A stretch of 64,000 nt of DNA from Lyophyllum atratum (lineage: Eukaryota; Basidiomycota; Agaricomycetes; Agaricales; Lyophyllaceae). The translations under genes were made by a program, and so were the position numbers. The notes beneath the pieces are model-generated. The model did no database searches and was not told where the DNA came from. It worked only from the letters and a program-made list of their open reading frames with translations. Shown in pieces: positions 30,979 through 42,649 of this stretch. The DNA lies in assembly GCA_014905825.1 (NCBI GenBank), contig JACGCN010000014.1:1178001-1242000 (forward strand), written 5' to 3'. Within the stretch, counting starts at the first letter, position 1. Each line of letters begins with the position of its first letter.

Positions 30979-33900
30979 ATGCCCAACCTGTGAGTAAAGA
31001 TTTGTGCTTCCATCACCGTATCCGATCTGATTCCTCACATTACAGCAATATATGTGCCGTGACAGGCTGTCCGAGGCCTCACATGAACATGGCATCGAAG
31101 AGCGACCGCCGCAACCACGCCCGCGCCTACCATACAGGCACCAACACTTTCATATGCAATGGTGCGTCCCGTTCTGATTAAAAAATGGTGCAACCCCTCC
31201 CTACAACGAACATGCAGGGAGATCCATGACCGTACAATGCAATCCCGAGACGCAGCTTATCCCGTGTCCGTGCGGTGAAGTCTCGCATGCCCGCTATTCG
31301 TACCATAACATTTACCAGATATGCCGGATGGAAAAACATCCCGAGCCAGGAGCGATGGTATATTTGGACGTACCCTTCGATGCGCAACAGGAAGGGTCTC
31401 TTCAGAACAAGAAACGAAAGCAGAAACGGCAGGCGCCGGCCAAGGCCATAGGTGACACGACAATGGGAGAACTCGAGGGCGCTGGGCCGTCATCTATACA
31501 ACCACCATCTGCAGACTCCCTCAGTTCATCGCCGCCCGATTTATCTCGTCACGCGACGCTCGCCCCCGAACTGCCCTTGATCGAAAGGGATTACCTTGGA
31601 TTGGCCGAGCGCACATATCCCCCCCCCCTTCACCAGTCACCTTCTCCATATACACCTGGAAACGATACCGATATGAATATGACCACAACCCCAGCCGCTC
31701 CGCTGCATCCAGACATAGAAATGCGCAGCGCTCATACTCCTCCTGAGCATCCGCAACCAGACGCGGCGCACAGCACGTTACTAGATGAACTGGACGAGGA
31801 TAGCGCCCCGCAAACTCCTCCACAATCGGATGAAGAAGATCTTATCGAAGAACAGGAGCCGTACAATGACGATGATTCACTCCAGGGCCCAGTTCTTGCC
31901 GTCGTGTCCCGCGCGAGAGCGGACGAAATCCTCAAACAACTCTCGGTCTACGAGCTATCAGTCGACCCTACATACAACCGTATCATATGCCTCTTTTGCG
32001 AATCTCTCGTTCCGTTTTCCCGCATATATGCTCACGCCATGAAGCATACTCGTGGCAACAATCGCAAGTTTACTGAAGAACGTCGACTTCCGTCGAAAGC
32101 TATCCTCGAAGAACTTCTCCGCTTGCTCAATGCCCATCGACCCGTCAAATTACCAACGGGACCCATAACCCCGTTTGAAGGTCTCACGCCGCTCGAGGGC
32201 ATCCAATGCACCGTCCCCACATGCGAGAGCCCCCACGTCATATACTCGTCCAAACGGATCTTCAACAGACATTGCCAAGAGGAGCATCCAGAGAACCCAC
32301 TGCATGCTCGTCCATACCGTGCCGTTCACTGCCAAGCCCTCAGCAAATATCGATGCGAACGCCAGTATGTCGAAATCACCTACGTACCGCAAACCCAAGT
32401 AGATGCTCTGGAAGAGATACTCGCACATTCCAAGGCTATCGGATTAGGGGATCTGCCTGATACATATACCCCTGCCATCAACCCACACGCACGGAACGTC
32501 ATATACTCCCTTACAGATTGGGACCTTTTGATAGAGGGGCGCAACCTCTCTGATTTGCGGCTCTCCGTACACCCTGTCAACAAAGAAACCGAGGTTGACC
32601 TCGACCGTCTCATAGCGCTTACTCGGGAGTACTATCAAGAAGTTGCGGGTCGTCTCCGAGACCTCGACGTCCTTACCCGCCGCCTCATCAGGTCCGCGGA
32701 ACCCACGTAAGTTTCTTCTGAAAGTCGGCAGCACTTTGCTCATAAATTGGCAGTCTCAATACCGATGCCCGTCCTTTCATGAAGCCGCAACAGACCAGCA
32801 CTCTTGACAAATATGCCGACTACATCAGCCAATTCGTGATATTTCTCCTTCGCCACTTGCGCAACCCGGTGCCAGACTACATGATCCCCCTGCATCCCGA
32901 TACTCTGGGCTACCTCACCTCGCTTCAGGAATTGCTCCAAGGCTCCAAAAGTCAGGACGCTGTCATTGTACAAGAATTGCATCGGAGTATATGGTCTTTG
33001 CTCTCGCAACGGAGCCCACAATTTCTACAATGCGCAACACATGACCCATTCACCCGCTTCCTTCTCGTCGACCATTTGTTTGATGACAATGGCGCCCTTA
33101 AACCAGCTGTTCAATTTCCGCACAACATTGCTCGTGCTCAGTGGGGATTTCGAGCGACAGCGTGTTGGGAGGTCATGCGCATCAGCAAGGAGACAGGAAA
33201 AACAGCTCAGAGGTCAGATCTTCCGTCTATTTGCTGATATATTTAGTTACCATGTTTTCAGCTGCTACGAAGAGTACATCAAGCCCTGGATCCATGATGG
33301 CGGCCAGCACATGTTCAATGTGATGCGCCAATACATGAAGCTCCTCACGACCGTGGCGAAGCAGCAGCCAGGTCTCGCACGTTTCAACTGGGATATGCAG
33401 AAAACCGTCCTCAGCATCGACGGACACGCCATCGAGCTCAAAGTGTTTTACCAGACGATTCATACGACCATCACGCGAGTTGAACACCTCATTGATACAC
33501 TCTTCCGAGGATGCCCCTACGATGACATCCTCTCCTTCATAGACTTTCGCATCGATCCCAGTGCCCAACGCACTCAGCACTGGTTCAGGGACCAGCCCCT
33601 GAAGCGCGACATACAGTTCTCCATTTTCGCGCACGAAGACAACGGCTGGCACAAGTTTGAGCATCGATTGCTCCACCATTTGTCTTTGGATAACAAACTC
33701 TTCCAAACTGTCAACGGCGTCTTGAAAGCTCGATCTACTGGTAAGCGTATCATCGATATCCATTCTAACTCACTTGACATCATATGTCTCAGGACTCTGG
33801 GCGTGGTTTGGGCTGTTGGACGAAATCGTAGGGCTTCTCTTCTGCCTTTCGTCAACGACATGGGGAGGAGGCGCCCGAGGAAGCGAGTGCGATCACCTGA

Positions 33901-34199
33901 AGTACGCAAATAATGCAGATGGTGGACGCAATTTGTTCATTTTCAGCAACATCCTTACGTTCGCCCCAGCATACAACAAAAACAGAGACATCCACGGGAC
34001 TGGACGTCGTGTCGCTCGCTCCCCTTCATTTTCCGTCTCTAGACTACTCCTGCTCACACTCGGAATCGTTTACCCAGCCGCTGCACGACTAGCGCCCTAC
34101 GTCCACATGAATGCTCGAGACGCCAACAACTACCTGACCTATGTTTTTGTTCAAAATGGCCAAGTCATGAACACTGATCGGGTTATGGGGTCTTTTTGA
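30979..34199 (+). pseudogene. RecQ/telomere-linked-helicase-type protein, truncated before the helicase domain
   Basis: Six exons, 30979-30989, 31046-31161, 31218-32706, 32754-33212, 33262-33740 and 33793-34199, join in frame to about 986 aa. The N-terminus has zinc-finger-like units (CAVTGCPRPHMNM...H, then CPCGEVSHARYSYHN). The middle has the two-finger arrangement of DUF3505/OrsD-type proteins: IICLFCESLVPFSRIYAHAM, then CTVPTCESPHVIYSSKRIF with HCQEEHPE. The rest reads DKYADYISQFVIFLLR, DPFTRFLLVDHLFDDNGALK, TVLSIDGHAIELKVFYQTI, GGGARGSECDHLKYANNADG and RNLFIFSNIL, as in the region before the helicase of fungal RecQ-like and telomere-linked helicases. Just after NTDR the frame enters a dispersed repeat and stops, with no DEAD/H helicase motifs. 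Such genes are often subtelomeric. Confidence 0.65.
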
Positions 34200-35330
34200 C
34201 GTTCGTAGGGTAGGGATTGAACCCTAGGGATTGGTTATGGGGGCTTTTTGACGTTCGTAGGGTAGGGATTGAACCCTAGGGATTGATAGGGATTGGAGGT
34301 AGGGAGAGGATAGGGACGTCCATGAGCCACTGCAGAGGTGTCCGTCTTGGGGATCCTAGAACCCCAGGTGTGAGCACATGTGTTCCGACACTGTACGACC
34401 GTAACTTGTGTACGTCCATGAGCCACCGCAGAGGTGTCCGTCTTGGGGATCCTAGATCCCCAGGTGTGAGCGCATGTGTTCCGACACTGTACGACCGCAA
34501 CTTGTGTACAGTCCATGAGCCACCGCAGAGGTGTCCGTCTTGGGGATCCTAGATCCCCAGGTGTTAGCGCATGTGTTCATGACACTGTACGTGAATGTAC
34601 AGCAAAGTGCGACGTATCACAGAAAAATATACTGGCAAGGTGGTATGTCCGTCTTGGGGATCCTAGATCCCCAGGTGTGAGCACATGTGTTCAGACACTG
34701 TATGTGGGAAACTTAGCATCGGGACGAGGAGGACAGTTACGAGGTGAACTCTGTTTGCTGAGTGTTCTGCGACGCGTGTTCCTTGCCCCCCCGGCTTCGG
34801 AATGAAAGTGGGAAGAGTGGGATGAAGGGTTATGGGGGCTTTTTGACGTTCGTAGGGTAGGGATTGAACCCTAGGGATTGGTAGGGATTGGAGGTAGGGA
34901 GAGGTAGGGACGTCCATGAGCCACTGCAGAGGTGTCCGTCTTGGGGATCCTAGAACCCCAGGTGTGAGCACATGTGTTCCGACACTGTACGACCGTAATT
35001 TGTGTACGTCCATGAGCCACCGCAGAGGTGTCCGTCTTGGGGATCCTAGATCCCCAGGTGTGAGCGCATGTGTTCCGACACTGTACGACCGCAACTTGTG
35101 TACATCCATGAGCCACCGCAGAGGTGTCCGTCTTGGGGATCCTAGATCCCCAGGTGTTAGCGCATGTGTTCAGACACTGTACGTGAATGTACAGCAAAGT
35201 GCGACGTATCACAGGAAAATCTATGGCAAGGTGGTATGTCCGTCTTGGGGCTCCTAGATCCCCAGGTGTGAGCACTTAGGGTTATGGGGGCTTTTTGACG
35301 TTCGTAGGGTAGGGATTGAACCCTAGGGAG
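34184..35330. repeat. Tandem block of about 98-bp units with a GGGGATCC-TA-GATCCCC palindrome
   Basis: The lead sequence GTTATGGGGGCTTTTTGACG with GGGTAGGGATTGAACCCTAG occurs at 34184, 34231, 34831 and 35281. Between them are units of about 98 bp with CATGAGCCACCGCAGAGGTG, TTGGGGATCCTAGATCCCCA and CACTGTACGACCGCAACTTG: three at 34316-34560 and three at 34911-35155. The whole block 34231-34830 is thus roughly duplicated. The TGGGGATCCTAGATCCCCA core can form a hairpin. Another copy is at 58438-58650. Confidence 0.88.
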
Positions 35331-35645
35331 GGTTATCTAGAGACTTTTTTTTTGGACTAGGGTACAAATTAGGGTTGAAAAATTTTTGGATTGGGGTACA
35401 GGGTTGGGCAGGGATGGGGACTGGGGTTCGACTTGGGGTACAGGGTTGGGCAGGGATGTGGACTGGGGTTCGACTTGGGGTACAGGGTTGGGCTGTGATA
35501 CGGACTGGGGTATGACTTGGGGTGTAGGAGGGGTACGCCTTGGGATTTGCTGAGGGTTGGGCTGGGATTTGCACTTGGGTGTGTTGAGGGTTGGGCTGGG
35601 ATATGTACTGGGGTGTGCGGAGGGTTGGGCTGGAATGCGTATTAT
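35331..35645. repeat. G-rich minisatellite, copy 2
   Basis: Homologous to 19662-19975 from GGGTTATCTAG and the T9 run through repeated GGGTTGGGCTGGGAT units; it ends abruptly at GGAATGCGTATTA. Confidence 0.85.
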
Positions 35646-35957
35646 ATCCACCTGTATAAGAGTATATTTATAAATTCAAAACCATTTTTCGGGGGTGATT
35701 GGGGTGCCATATGAAAGCTTATATATACATAAACTCATGTGCAAAAGAGCTAAGAGATTGGCGGTCGCGTTGTGGAGCTATGTGGCCATGAAGTGGGCGG
35801 GGTTGATGGGGAGACGGGGCAGACATCAAAAATATCAAAGTCCGCTCAATACAACTTTCGTACATCCTTTCCTTGTTCTAGCCTATACTAATATGAATAT
35901 ACTATGCTGCTGGCTTGGTATAGATGTTGGATGATAGCTTTTTTCAGTATAGGCCGG
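35646..35957. other. Short unique spacer
   Basis: I see no gene or repeat here. It separates the minisatellite from the first heptamer array. Confidence 0.4.
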
Positions 35958-36043
35958 TCGCATGTCGCATGTCGCATGTCGCATGTCGCATGTCGCATGT
36001 CGCATGTCGCATGTCGCATGTCGCATGTCGCACGTCGCATGTC
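35958..36043 (+). repeat. TCGCATG heptamer array 1 (about 12 units)
   Basis: Perfect or near-perfect head-to-tail TCGCATG units, decaying into CTCGCACATC-type text up to 36085. It ends about 110 bp before the stop codon of the dioxygenase gene. Confidence 0.95.
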
Positions 36044-36153
36044 GTTCGCAGCTCGCACATCGCATCTCACATCTCCCATCTCGCATCTTTATTGCTCACA
36101 ATAAGAAGATGATGATGATTCAATCTGACGATCAATACATTGAATTTGATACA

Positions 36154-38018
36154 CTACAAGCCGGGAGATGGCCAGCGGCCATAATCTCTCTCTTTCGCCC
36201 ACCCAGGTGGCTTATCTTTCAGCTGGTGGATACTGTTCTTCGGGCAGAAAAATACGGTGCTGATCCGACCAGGTGTGAGAACATCTCCCTCCACCATAGG
36301 CTTCGGGGTCCATCGGGCGACTGCATGGAAGATTTTGCAGGCCTGGAATATGCAAATATCACCAGGGTTGTAGCTATACAAGTCAGCGTACACCGTGGTG
36401 CAAAGTGCTGCATTTACTCACCGGAACTTAGCACGCAACTGAGGGATGAGCATCTCTCCTCCTTCGAAATAACCACACGGAAAGCTTGCGGCGGGACCGT
36501 TGTCACCAGTGTCGCAGTGAAGGTAGACTTGCAATTTATAAACAATTGCACGACCCAACCATGGCCCTGGGTCCTCTGGTACCCAGACACCTGCGTCGAA
36601 TGCAGCTTTGTAAGTCTTGTAAACTGTCGGGTACACTACCTCGAAGATCGCAGCGAGGCAGCCAGCCATGACGCGTGTGTTTCTAAAATATAATTCAGCT
36701 CCTGCGAGAGCCGACCCACTTCCCGTCATGTTGTGGGAGAGAAAAAGACCCTTAAAAAAATTAATGCGGTACAAAAAAGAGTAGAAAATGCAACGCACCT
36801 TTGAAACATTGCCTTTCTGCGTCCAGCCGTGAACAAGATGGTAGACTCCACACCGCTCTTGCTCATAATCACTGCCATCATCCTGGACAGCACCACCAGT
36901 CTGATTCTCGTTCTGGTCTTCATCCTCGTAATCATCTTCCCCGACCTCCTCGGTGTACTCGTCTTCTTGATCGAGGTACTCACCATCGTCATCCTGGTAC
37001 TCACCATCGTCATCCTCGTCCTCATTATCATCATCCTCGTCGATGTCCATCCCGTTGTCGTTTTCCTTGTTCTCATCGCCGTCGTTCTCATGATCCTGTT
37101 CGGCGTTGTTGGACTGATTCTCTGGGATTCCTATCTTGTAGCGCATTACACGGGGGTTCGGGTCGTTGAGAAGGTGGCGCTGATCTTTGAAGGAAATATT
37201 GGGCTGTACGGAGGCGGCATATCGCTGAACGACTTCATGGTATTTTGCAACTTGCTCCGCCTGTGGTTGTGCGCTTCAGCCTAGAAAAAACACTACAGAA
37301 ATCTGTCCGATACTCACCGGAAGACCGTCGTGTGTAATCTTCTCTCCCTTTTTGAGAAGTTTTTGAAGATGCGCCTCGGATCTGTGTTTGTACTGCTTGG
37401 ACCAGTCCTTCACCTTGAAATGAAAATATGAACAAGGGAAACATGCCACGCACAAAATCAAGACGAACCTTGGTTTCCTTTTCACGCCTGCGCCTCCTCG
37501 CAAGATAAAAAAATAGAGGCTTGTCGTTCTTGTCAAAATATTGGGCTGAGAAAACTTGCGCAGGATGGCTGGGGCCTAAGAAATCATCGCAGATCTCCTG
37601 GAGTGGTCCGCTGGGGACTTTGTCTGAAAGGTCGTCGATCGATAAGTCCGGAACTTTGAATTTATCGGCGTAGGTCATGAAATGTTTCGCCTTGAGGCGC
37701 GCTGCGTTTATCGTCCTGTTGATCCGCGCCTGTTCACTGCGAACTCGTTTCCCGGTCGAGATAGTGTCGGATGTGAACCTGGCTATGTCTGGTACAGGAA
37801 CATTGTCAGAGGTAAGCAACGCCTGGCATAATACATTAGATCCCTCAAACTGGGGCTGGAATAATAAATACCGGCAGCTCCTTGCGCAACTCGGGGACGG
37901 TCCGCTGATTCAGGCAGAGTTAATAGTATGTTACAGGCTAATGGTGGAAATGACAAACCTTTCTCTTCTTGCCAGTTTTAGCGTCCACAGTCCATAGGCG
38001 TTCATTGTTGGTAGACAT
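36154..38018 (-). CDS. TET/JBP-like 2OG-Fe(II) dioxygenase
   Basis: Seven exons on the minus strand: 38018-37959, 37904-37872, 37822-37469, 37413-37318, 37260-36799, 36750-36422 and 36373-36154, giving 517 aa from MSTNNERLWTVDAKTGKKRK. The N-terminal third is basic and helical; residues about 215-300 are extremely acidic (Glu/Asp/Asn). The catalytic core has the H-x-D motif YLHCDTGD (His413, Asp415), GYFEGGEMLIPQL, the distal histidine in YNPGDICIFQACKIFHAVAR (His461) and an arginine in GRISTVFF (Arg481) to hold 2-oxoglutarate. This is the pattern of fungal TET/JBP enzymes, which oxidise 5-methylcytosine; a protein hydroxylase of the same superfamily is the alternative. All iron and 2OG ligands are present. 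It lies between two heptamer arrays. Confidence 0.75.
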
Positions 38019-38100
38019 CGATGGATAACTGTTAAAGGGGCAGGTGGAATTTATAAGAAGTTTGAATCATGTGAAAATGGGGCAAGCGGCAAGTTGCATG

Positions 38101-38196
38101 TCGCATGTCACGTGTCGCATGTCGCATGTCGCATGTCGCATGTCGCATGTCGCATGTCGCATGTCGCATGTCGCATGTCGCATGTCGCATGTCGCA
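38101..38196 (+). repeat. TCGCATG heptamer array 2 (about 13 units)
   Basis: Head-to-tail TCGCATG units in the same orientation as array 1, on the other side of the dioxygenase gene, 80 bp from its start codon and 100 bp from the stop of the BAH-PHD gene. Confidence 0.95.
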
Positions 38197-38295
38197 CATC
38201 TCATGCTTCACAGCGATCTGTTAATCATATAGCTACTGCCTATCTGGATTAATATTAATATGCATAAACCCTAAGATAACCCTGTATGAAGTGGT

Positions 38296-39381
38296 CTATA
38301 TGTCGTTGTCGCAATTTGGGCACGAGTACTTCACCCAATCCCTTCCTAACAACTGTCTAACAACAGTCTTCCCAATCCTAGCCCGCCAATCCTCTGGGAG
38401 CGCATCTTCCGCCAGCCATACCTTCACCCGGCTGACAATGGACCCATTTCCAGCACATGATCCTGCATTAGAAGTACGGCCACGAACTATGGGTAGGCTA
38501 GCCAAGCAATGCTCCTTTGGCGTAGACGGCCCCCAGGTGAGGACTGATGGATAACCCATACACTGTTCGTGGTACCACTCTTCGCAATTACCGCAGAAGT
38601 GCTGCACGTCCTGAGATGGGAGATATATCTTTTTACAAACACACGTGAAATGGACCCCCTGTCTATTTTTCAGAAAATACAAGGCGCAGTCAGACAATAA
38701 GCACTTACCCCCAATGTGGGGAACTCTGTAGCCCGCGCGCGAGGTCTCCACTGTATCTTTAGCCGGGAGAACCAAAAGTTCTCCAGGATGTAGTCGGCAG
38801 TGGGGTCCAGGTCATCGTATTCAATGACTGTTAGAGGCGCTGTGAAATACGACGCATGAGCTACACGTCAAAAAAAAAATATAAAGCACAATCTTACATT
38901 CAATGGAGTAAGCGTCGATGACGTCCTCGTGGTTTGACAGTACCAGCTCCCCGGTCCCATCTAAACCCTTGATAATTGCAACGCTACGCACTTGCTGTCA
39001 GTTGAGATACATATAGCTTACATGGGAAACTCACTCCTTTTTATGCAGACGCTGCTCCAACAAGTCGTCAGGTGAATAATACCACCTCACGATGACCCAA
39101 ATTCGTTTCCACCGGTCCTGTCGAATGTCTGTGATCATCGCCTTCCAGTAATCACCGCCAGATTTGGGACCTTTAGCCATTCCCTCATGGCATACAAAGA
39201 CGCTGGATGACATGAGCTGCGACACAGGTTATGAGTAGCAGGCCACGTACTTGTCACCTCGCTGAAACCTTTGCCAGCACGGCTCCCCTGCCTCTTCAGT
39301 CTCTTTCGGATCCTCGACTTGCAAAGCGCCCTTTCGATCGTAGCGTCTGGCTGTATCAAGTGAAGGGATGGAACGCGTCAT
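38296..39381 (-). CDS. BAH-PHD chromatin-reader-like protein
   Basis: Five exons on the minus strand: 39381-39251, 39202-39035, 38983-38898, 38839-38709 and 38658-38296, giving 292 aa. Residues about 40-150 form a BAH domain: QRGDNVFVCHEGM, DYWKAMITDIRQD, RIWVIVRWYYSPDDL and GELVLSNHEDVIDAYSIE. Next comes a PHD finger with all eight ligands: CVC, CGNC, YHEQC and, after about 80 residues, SCPNC. That last gap is much longer than the usual PHD spacing, so the final pair may come from another loop. BAH-PHD proteins read histone tails or nucleosomes. It shares orientation with the neighbouring dioxygenase gene, 277 bp away, with a heptamer array between them. Confidence 0.78.
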
Positions 39382-40020
39382 AAGGGGAAAGTAGGCGAGC
39401 CTGGCCGAGCGACAGGAAGAAGCTGATGAAAACCTTAAAGAATTGAAAAGTCATGCCCTTTTGTCATTGGCCACAGCCACTGATGGTAGATCAATGGCAT
39501 CAAGCCTCGGCACGGCGATAATAAAACTCGAGGAGAACTGTAAGTGGAGAACTTTTCGATTTTTGACCGTAAAATTTTTACGAGAATGAAAATCTCTTCT
39601 CTTCACGGCCTATGTTACGCGTTACATGAAGACTGGGTCGTAACACTACAGTATCATCCCTCAAATTTAATCCACCAACCGTGTTCGCCGTATTTCATCT
39701 GGGACCATGATGCAGCACCCATGGTCAGGCGAATCATGGTTCGAAACGCGGTGCCATCCATCCAGTCATCGTTGGTGTAGTACCTATAATCATCATCGCT
39801 GTCGTACCCGCTGCCGTCGTCGTTGGGGCTGCATTGATCAGACTGATAAGAGATCGTCCTTGATAAGAAGCATCCTCTGTATTCTCCACCATAATCACCT
39901 CCCGGGACCGCGATAATAAAATATATTTGGTGACGCGGCAGTGGCGATATTTACAGCAAATGGCGGGGGCGACGGTACAAACAAATTTTAAAAAAAGGCG
40001 GGCAGGGGGACGGAGGACGA
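39382..40020. other. Spacer, no supported gene
   Basis: This interval includes the promoter of the BAH-PHD gene. Short frames at 39540-39780 lack splice support. Towards 40020 it should contain the 3' UTR of the next minus-strand gene. Confidence 0.4.
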
Positions 40021-42274
40021 CTAGATCCTATAACCTCTACGACGATATAGCGCCTTGGTTCGAAACGCCTCTGCGATGGTTATCGCAATACTGACGGCAG
40101 TCTTAGGCTCGGCATTCAACATCAAGCAGGTTCCTTGAGTCATCTCCACCTCGCTGACAAAAAATTCCTTGGCGCCGTTGTCCTCTCGCTTGGTGACGGT
40201 GATGTCAAGGCGGGCGAAAAGGCGCAAGTCTGACCGGTAGCGTTGGTTAATTTCACGACGTGTGATGAGCGCGTTGTAAGTCTTCACTGCAAATGCATCG
40301 AATTCGGCGTTGGCGCTGTCGAGCCCGTCCAAACTCATGTTTGGGTGCGAAAAGTCGTAGTGATCTTGGTCCCTGCTAGAAAGTGAATACCAAATTGCAG
40401 CAATGATTCAGTACACTACTTACAGCAACTTGTCCTTCGGCGTGACGTTATGAACATGGTTGTAGTTCCATTTGCCTGGCTCGCCCGCGATCGGGATCGT
40501 CTGGACCCTGTAGCGAAGACGGCCGCTCACAAAGATTGCGCGAATCTCCCCAATGATGCGAAATGCGGGAATGTATCGCATGGAAAAAAAGGGAATGTTT
40601 ACGGGCTGATCGTTGACCATTAGCCCGCGATATCGCTCCTGCGTCTCGTCCCAGAACTTCGCAAACTTGTCTTGAGGCGACAATTCCTCGGGGTCTGCTC
40701 CCTCCTCAGGAGCACAAACGACCTTTTTACCGCCGTCGGCGTAACCCCTCTTGATCACGATGGCCTCGTCCCAGTTGACCTCGTCCTTGGTCTCGATTGT
40801 CGCATGGTGAGGGTAAGATTGGGGGGGTTCGGAATGATGAGCGATGTGGGACAGGTCGCGAATATAGTCAATCTTGGCACAGTGGTATACAACCTCGAGC
40901 GGGTTGGGCCAGACGACTTTAACTTTTGCCAGGTCGACGAGGGTTTCATAGATTTCGTTGAAGTGTTGGACGGTCAAACCCGTGTAGGGAGTATCTTCCG
41001 CACTGCATTTGCTGTTCAGGTTTGGTCTATGGGTGACGGCTGTTCGCACTCACAGAAAATCGTAGGCCATGTCGATGCCGCCCCAGATAAAATCGGCTTC
41101 CTGCAAGGCGTCCCAGTATTTGCCCTTTTTGGAAGTCATCGTGGTAATAAAATCTTTGTAGGGAAGAGGGGTCATCTCCCAGGTCCAAGGCAATTTACGG
41201 TCAGCGTTTTGCATAGCGTCGTACACCAGGAGCTGAAATTAAAACATTTAGACGATCAACGGTTAAGCATAGATAATGATTTACCCATTCTGCCATCCTT
41301 GCATTATAATTGCCGCGCGGTTCTTTTTCGAAGAATATTTGGCGGGAAAAGGCTTTCTTGAGCTTCTCGCGGACCTCCAGATCAACCCATGCATCCACGT
41401 AGTACATCCAGGTCTTAGCCTGCTCTTTTGTCTTCCTGGTTCCAGGATCTTCGATCCAGACCGCCTTTAAGGGTACCTCTGCTATCTCAAGCCCTTGTTC
41501 GTATTTTGGGAAAGGCCGCGTAGCAGGCGTGCTGGGTTGCTGAGGAGCAACATAATCCCACTCAATAGGAACGACACGAGCAGGAGCAGGAGCATGAGAT
41601 GGTCCCGCGGTAGGAGCGCGAGAGGGGCTGGCGGTAGGAGCGCGAGAGGGGCTGGCGGCAGGAGCGCGAGAGGGGCTGGCGGCAGGAGCGCGAGAGGGGC
41701 TGGCGGCAGGGTCAGCAGGAGCAGGAGCATGAGATGGTCCCGCGGTAGGAGCACGAGAGGGGCTGGCGGCAGGAGGTTTGCCAGCGGCAGAGCGGGTCCG
41801 CGACGACTTGCGCCTTTCCAAGACCTGCTCATACTCGCCTTCGCTCAGGCCCGCCTTAAGGAAAGGCAGCGCTCTCTCCCAGTATTCGTCCGGTATGTCG
41901 TAGCATTGCTTATTACCGGCCTGAATGATGGCTATAGCCACCCCGTGCTCCTCCCAGTCTGCAGCAGTCAGCTGTCGCCGGCATAGGCGTACATTTGCCG
42001 CTGTCTGATCGAGGAAGGTGTGGCCGGGGCACGCAGGCGTACAGTGTGGGTGCGCAGCCCGTCGAACCGCGTGGTTCCGCATGTGAGGTTGTGAAAAGTG
42101 AGCGTGGTCGAAGGCGCTGTCGGCGATGCGCGCGTTGTCTCCGTGCATGTATGATATTTTCGAAAAGGTTTTATCTCGACGGCTGACCTTCGGCTCCCGG
42201 CTGTGCTCGCAGATGTGGATGCACTTGACCCACAGGGAGTAGGGCTTTGAACTGTAGTCAGGCATAGTGGACAT
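40021..42274 (-). CDS. 700-aa orphan protein with Ser/Pro/Ala repeats
   Basis: Four exons on the minus strand, 42274-41285, 41232-41054, 41002-40424 and 40375-40021, give exactly 700 aa from MSTMPDYSSKPYSLWVKCIH. Residues 1-100 hold several Cys/His (CIHICEH, HMRNHAVRRAAHPHCTPAC), possibly a zinc-binding unit. Residues about 155-235 are 8-residue ASPSRAP-type repeats. The C-terminal half has WDALQEADFIWGGIDMAYD, SGRLRYRVQTIP, DLRLFARLDITVTK and EFFVSEVEMTQGTCLML. The last segments recall the end of ATP-grasp-like proteins (R-D-I then F-V-N-E-V-E), but this is a weak resemblance, and Ser stands where Asn is usual. The function is unknown. Its start codon faces the next plus-strand gene across heptamer motifs and a hairpin. 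Confidence 0.7.
41590..41775. repeat. 24-bp coding minisatellite
   Basis: The unit GCGCGAGAGGGGCTGGCGGC followed by AGGA repeats about six times and encodes the ASPSRAP repeats of the orphan protein. Interspersed GAGCATGAGATGGTCCCGCG segments form a second unit. Confidence 0.85.
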
Positions 42275-42355
42275 ATAGGAGACAAGGGGCGAGAGCGAAA
42301 GACAAGGGGAGACAGTGAAAGTCGGCGTTATCATGGACTTGATCTTTTTCTCTGA

Positions 42356-42402
42356 TGTGCGACATGCGAAATCAGGTGATCGTGTGACATGCGACATGCG
42401 AA
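42356..42402 (-). repeat. Short heptamer motif cluster (inverse orientation)
   Basis: GTGCGACATGCGAA and GTGACATGCGACATGCGAAG read CATGCGA on the plus strand, the reverse of arrays 1 and 2. It lies about 80 bp upstream of the start codon of the 700-aa gene. Confidence 0.7.
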
Positions 42403-42523
42403 GTCACGTGACCTCGACGCGGGACACGCTGTCTGCCAAAACAACGCTATTTTTGATTTACAAGCAACATAGCTAACTACAAATACAAACGAGAAAGCGA
42501 AAATAAAGTAAATTGAAGCAAGA

Positions 42524-42569
42524 TTGCGTTCTTAGTCCTGGGGTCGTCACCACAGGACTAAGAACGCAA
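42524..42569. other. Perfect 17-bp hairpin
   Basis: TTGCGTTCTTAGTCCTG (42524-42540) is followed 12 nt later by its exact reverse complement CAGGACTAAGAACGCAA. There is no T-tract, and the spacing from genes does not suggest a simple role. It may be the end of a mobile element or a small foldback. Confidence 0.85.
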
Positions 42570-42649
42570 GCTTACACCAGAAAGAAAATAATGATGTTCC
42601 CCCTGGCCCAACCATGCCCCAGAACCCAATTGTGCCCCGGAACCCATAG

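Noticed and set aside
35958..36043. Heptamer arrays as telomeric repeats
   Set aside because: The unit TCGCATG does not match the TTAGGG-type telomere repeat; short TTAGGG-like bits at 58.44 kb are too few to be a telomere.
36829..37284. Plus-strand hydrophobic frame resembling a membrane protein
   Set aside because: It is the antisense of the Asp/Glu/Asn-rich block of the dioxygenase gene, which reads as Ile/Val/Leu on the other strand.
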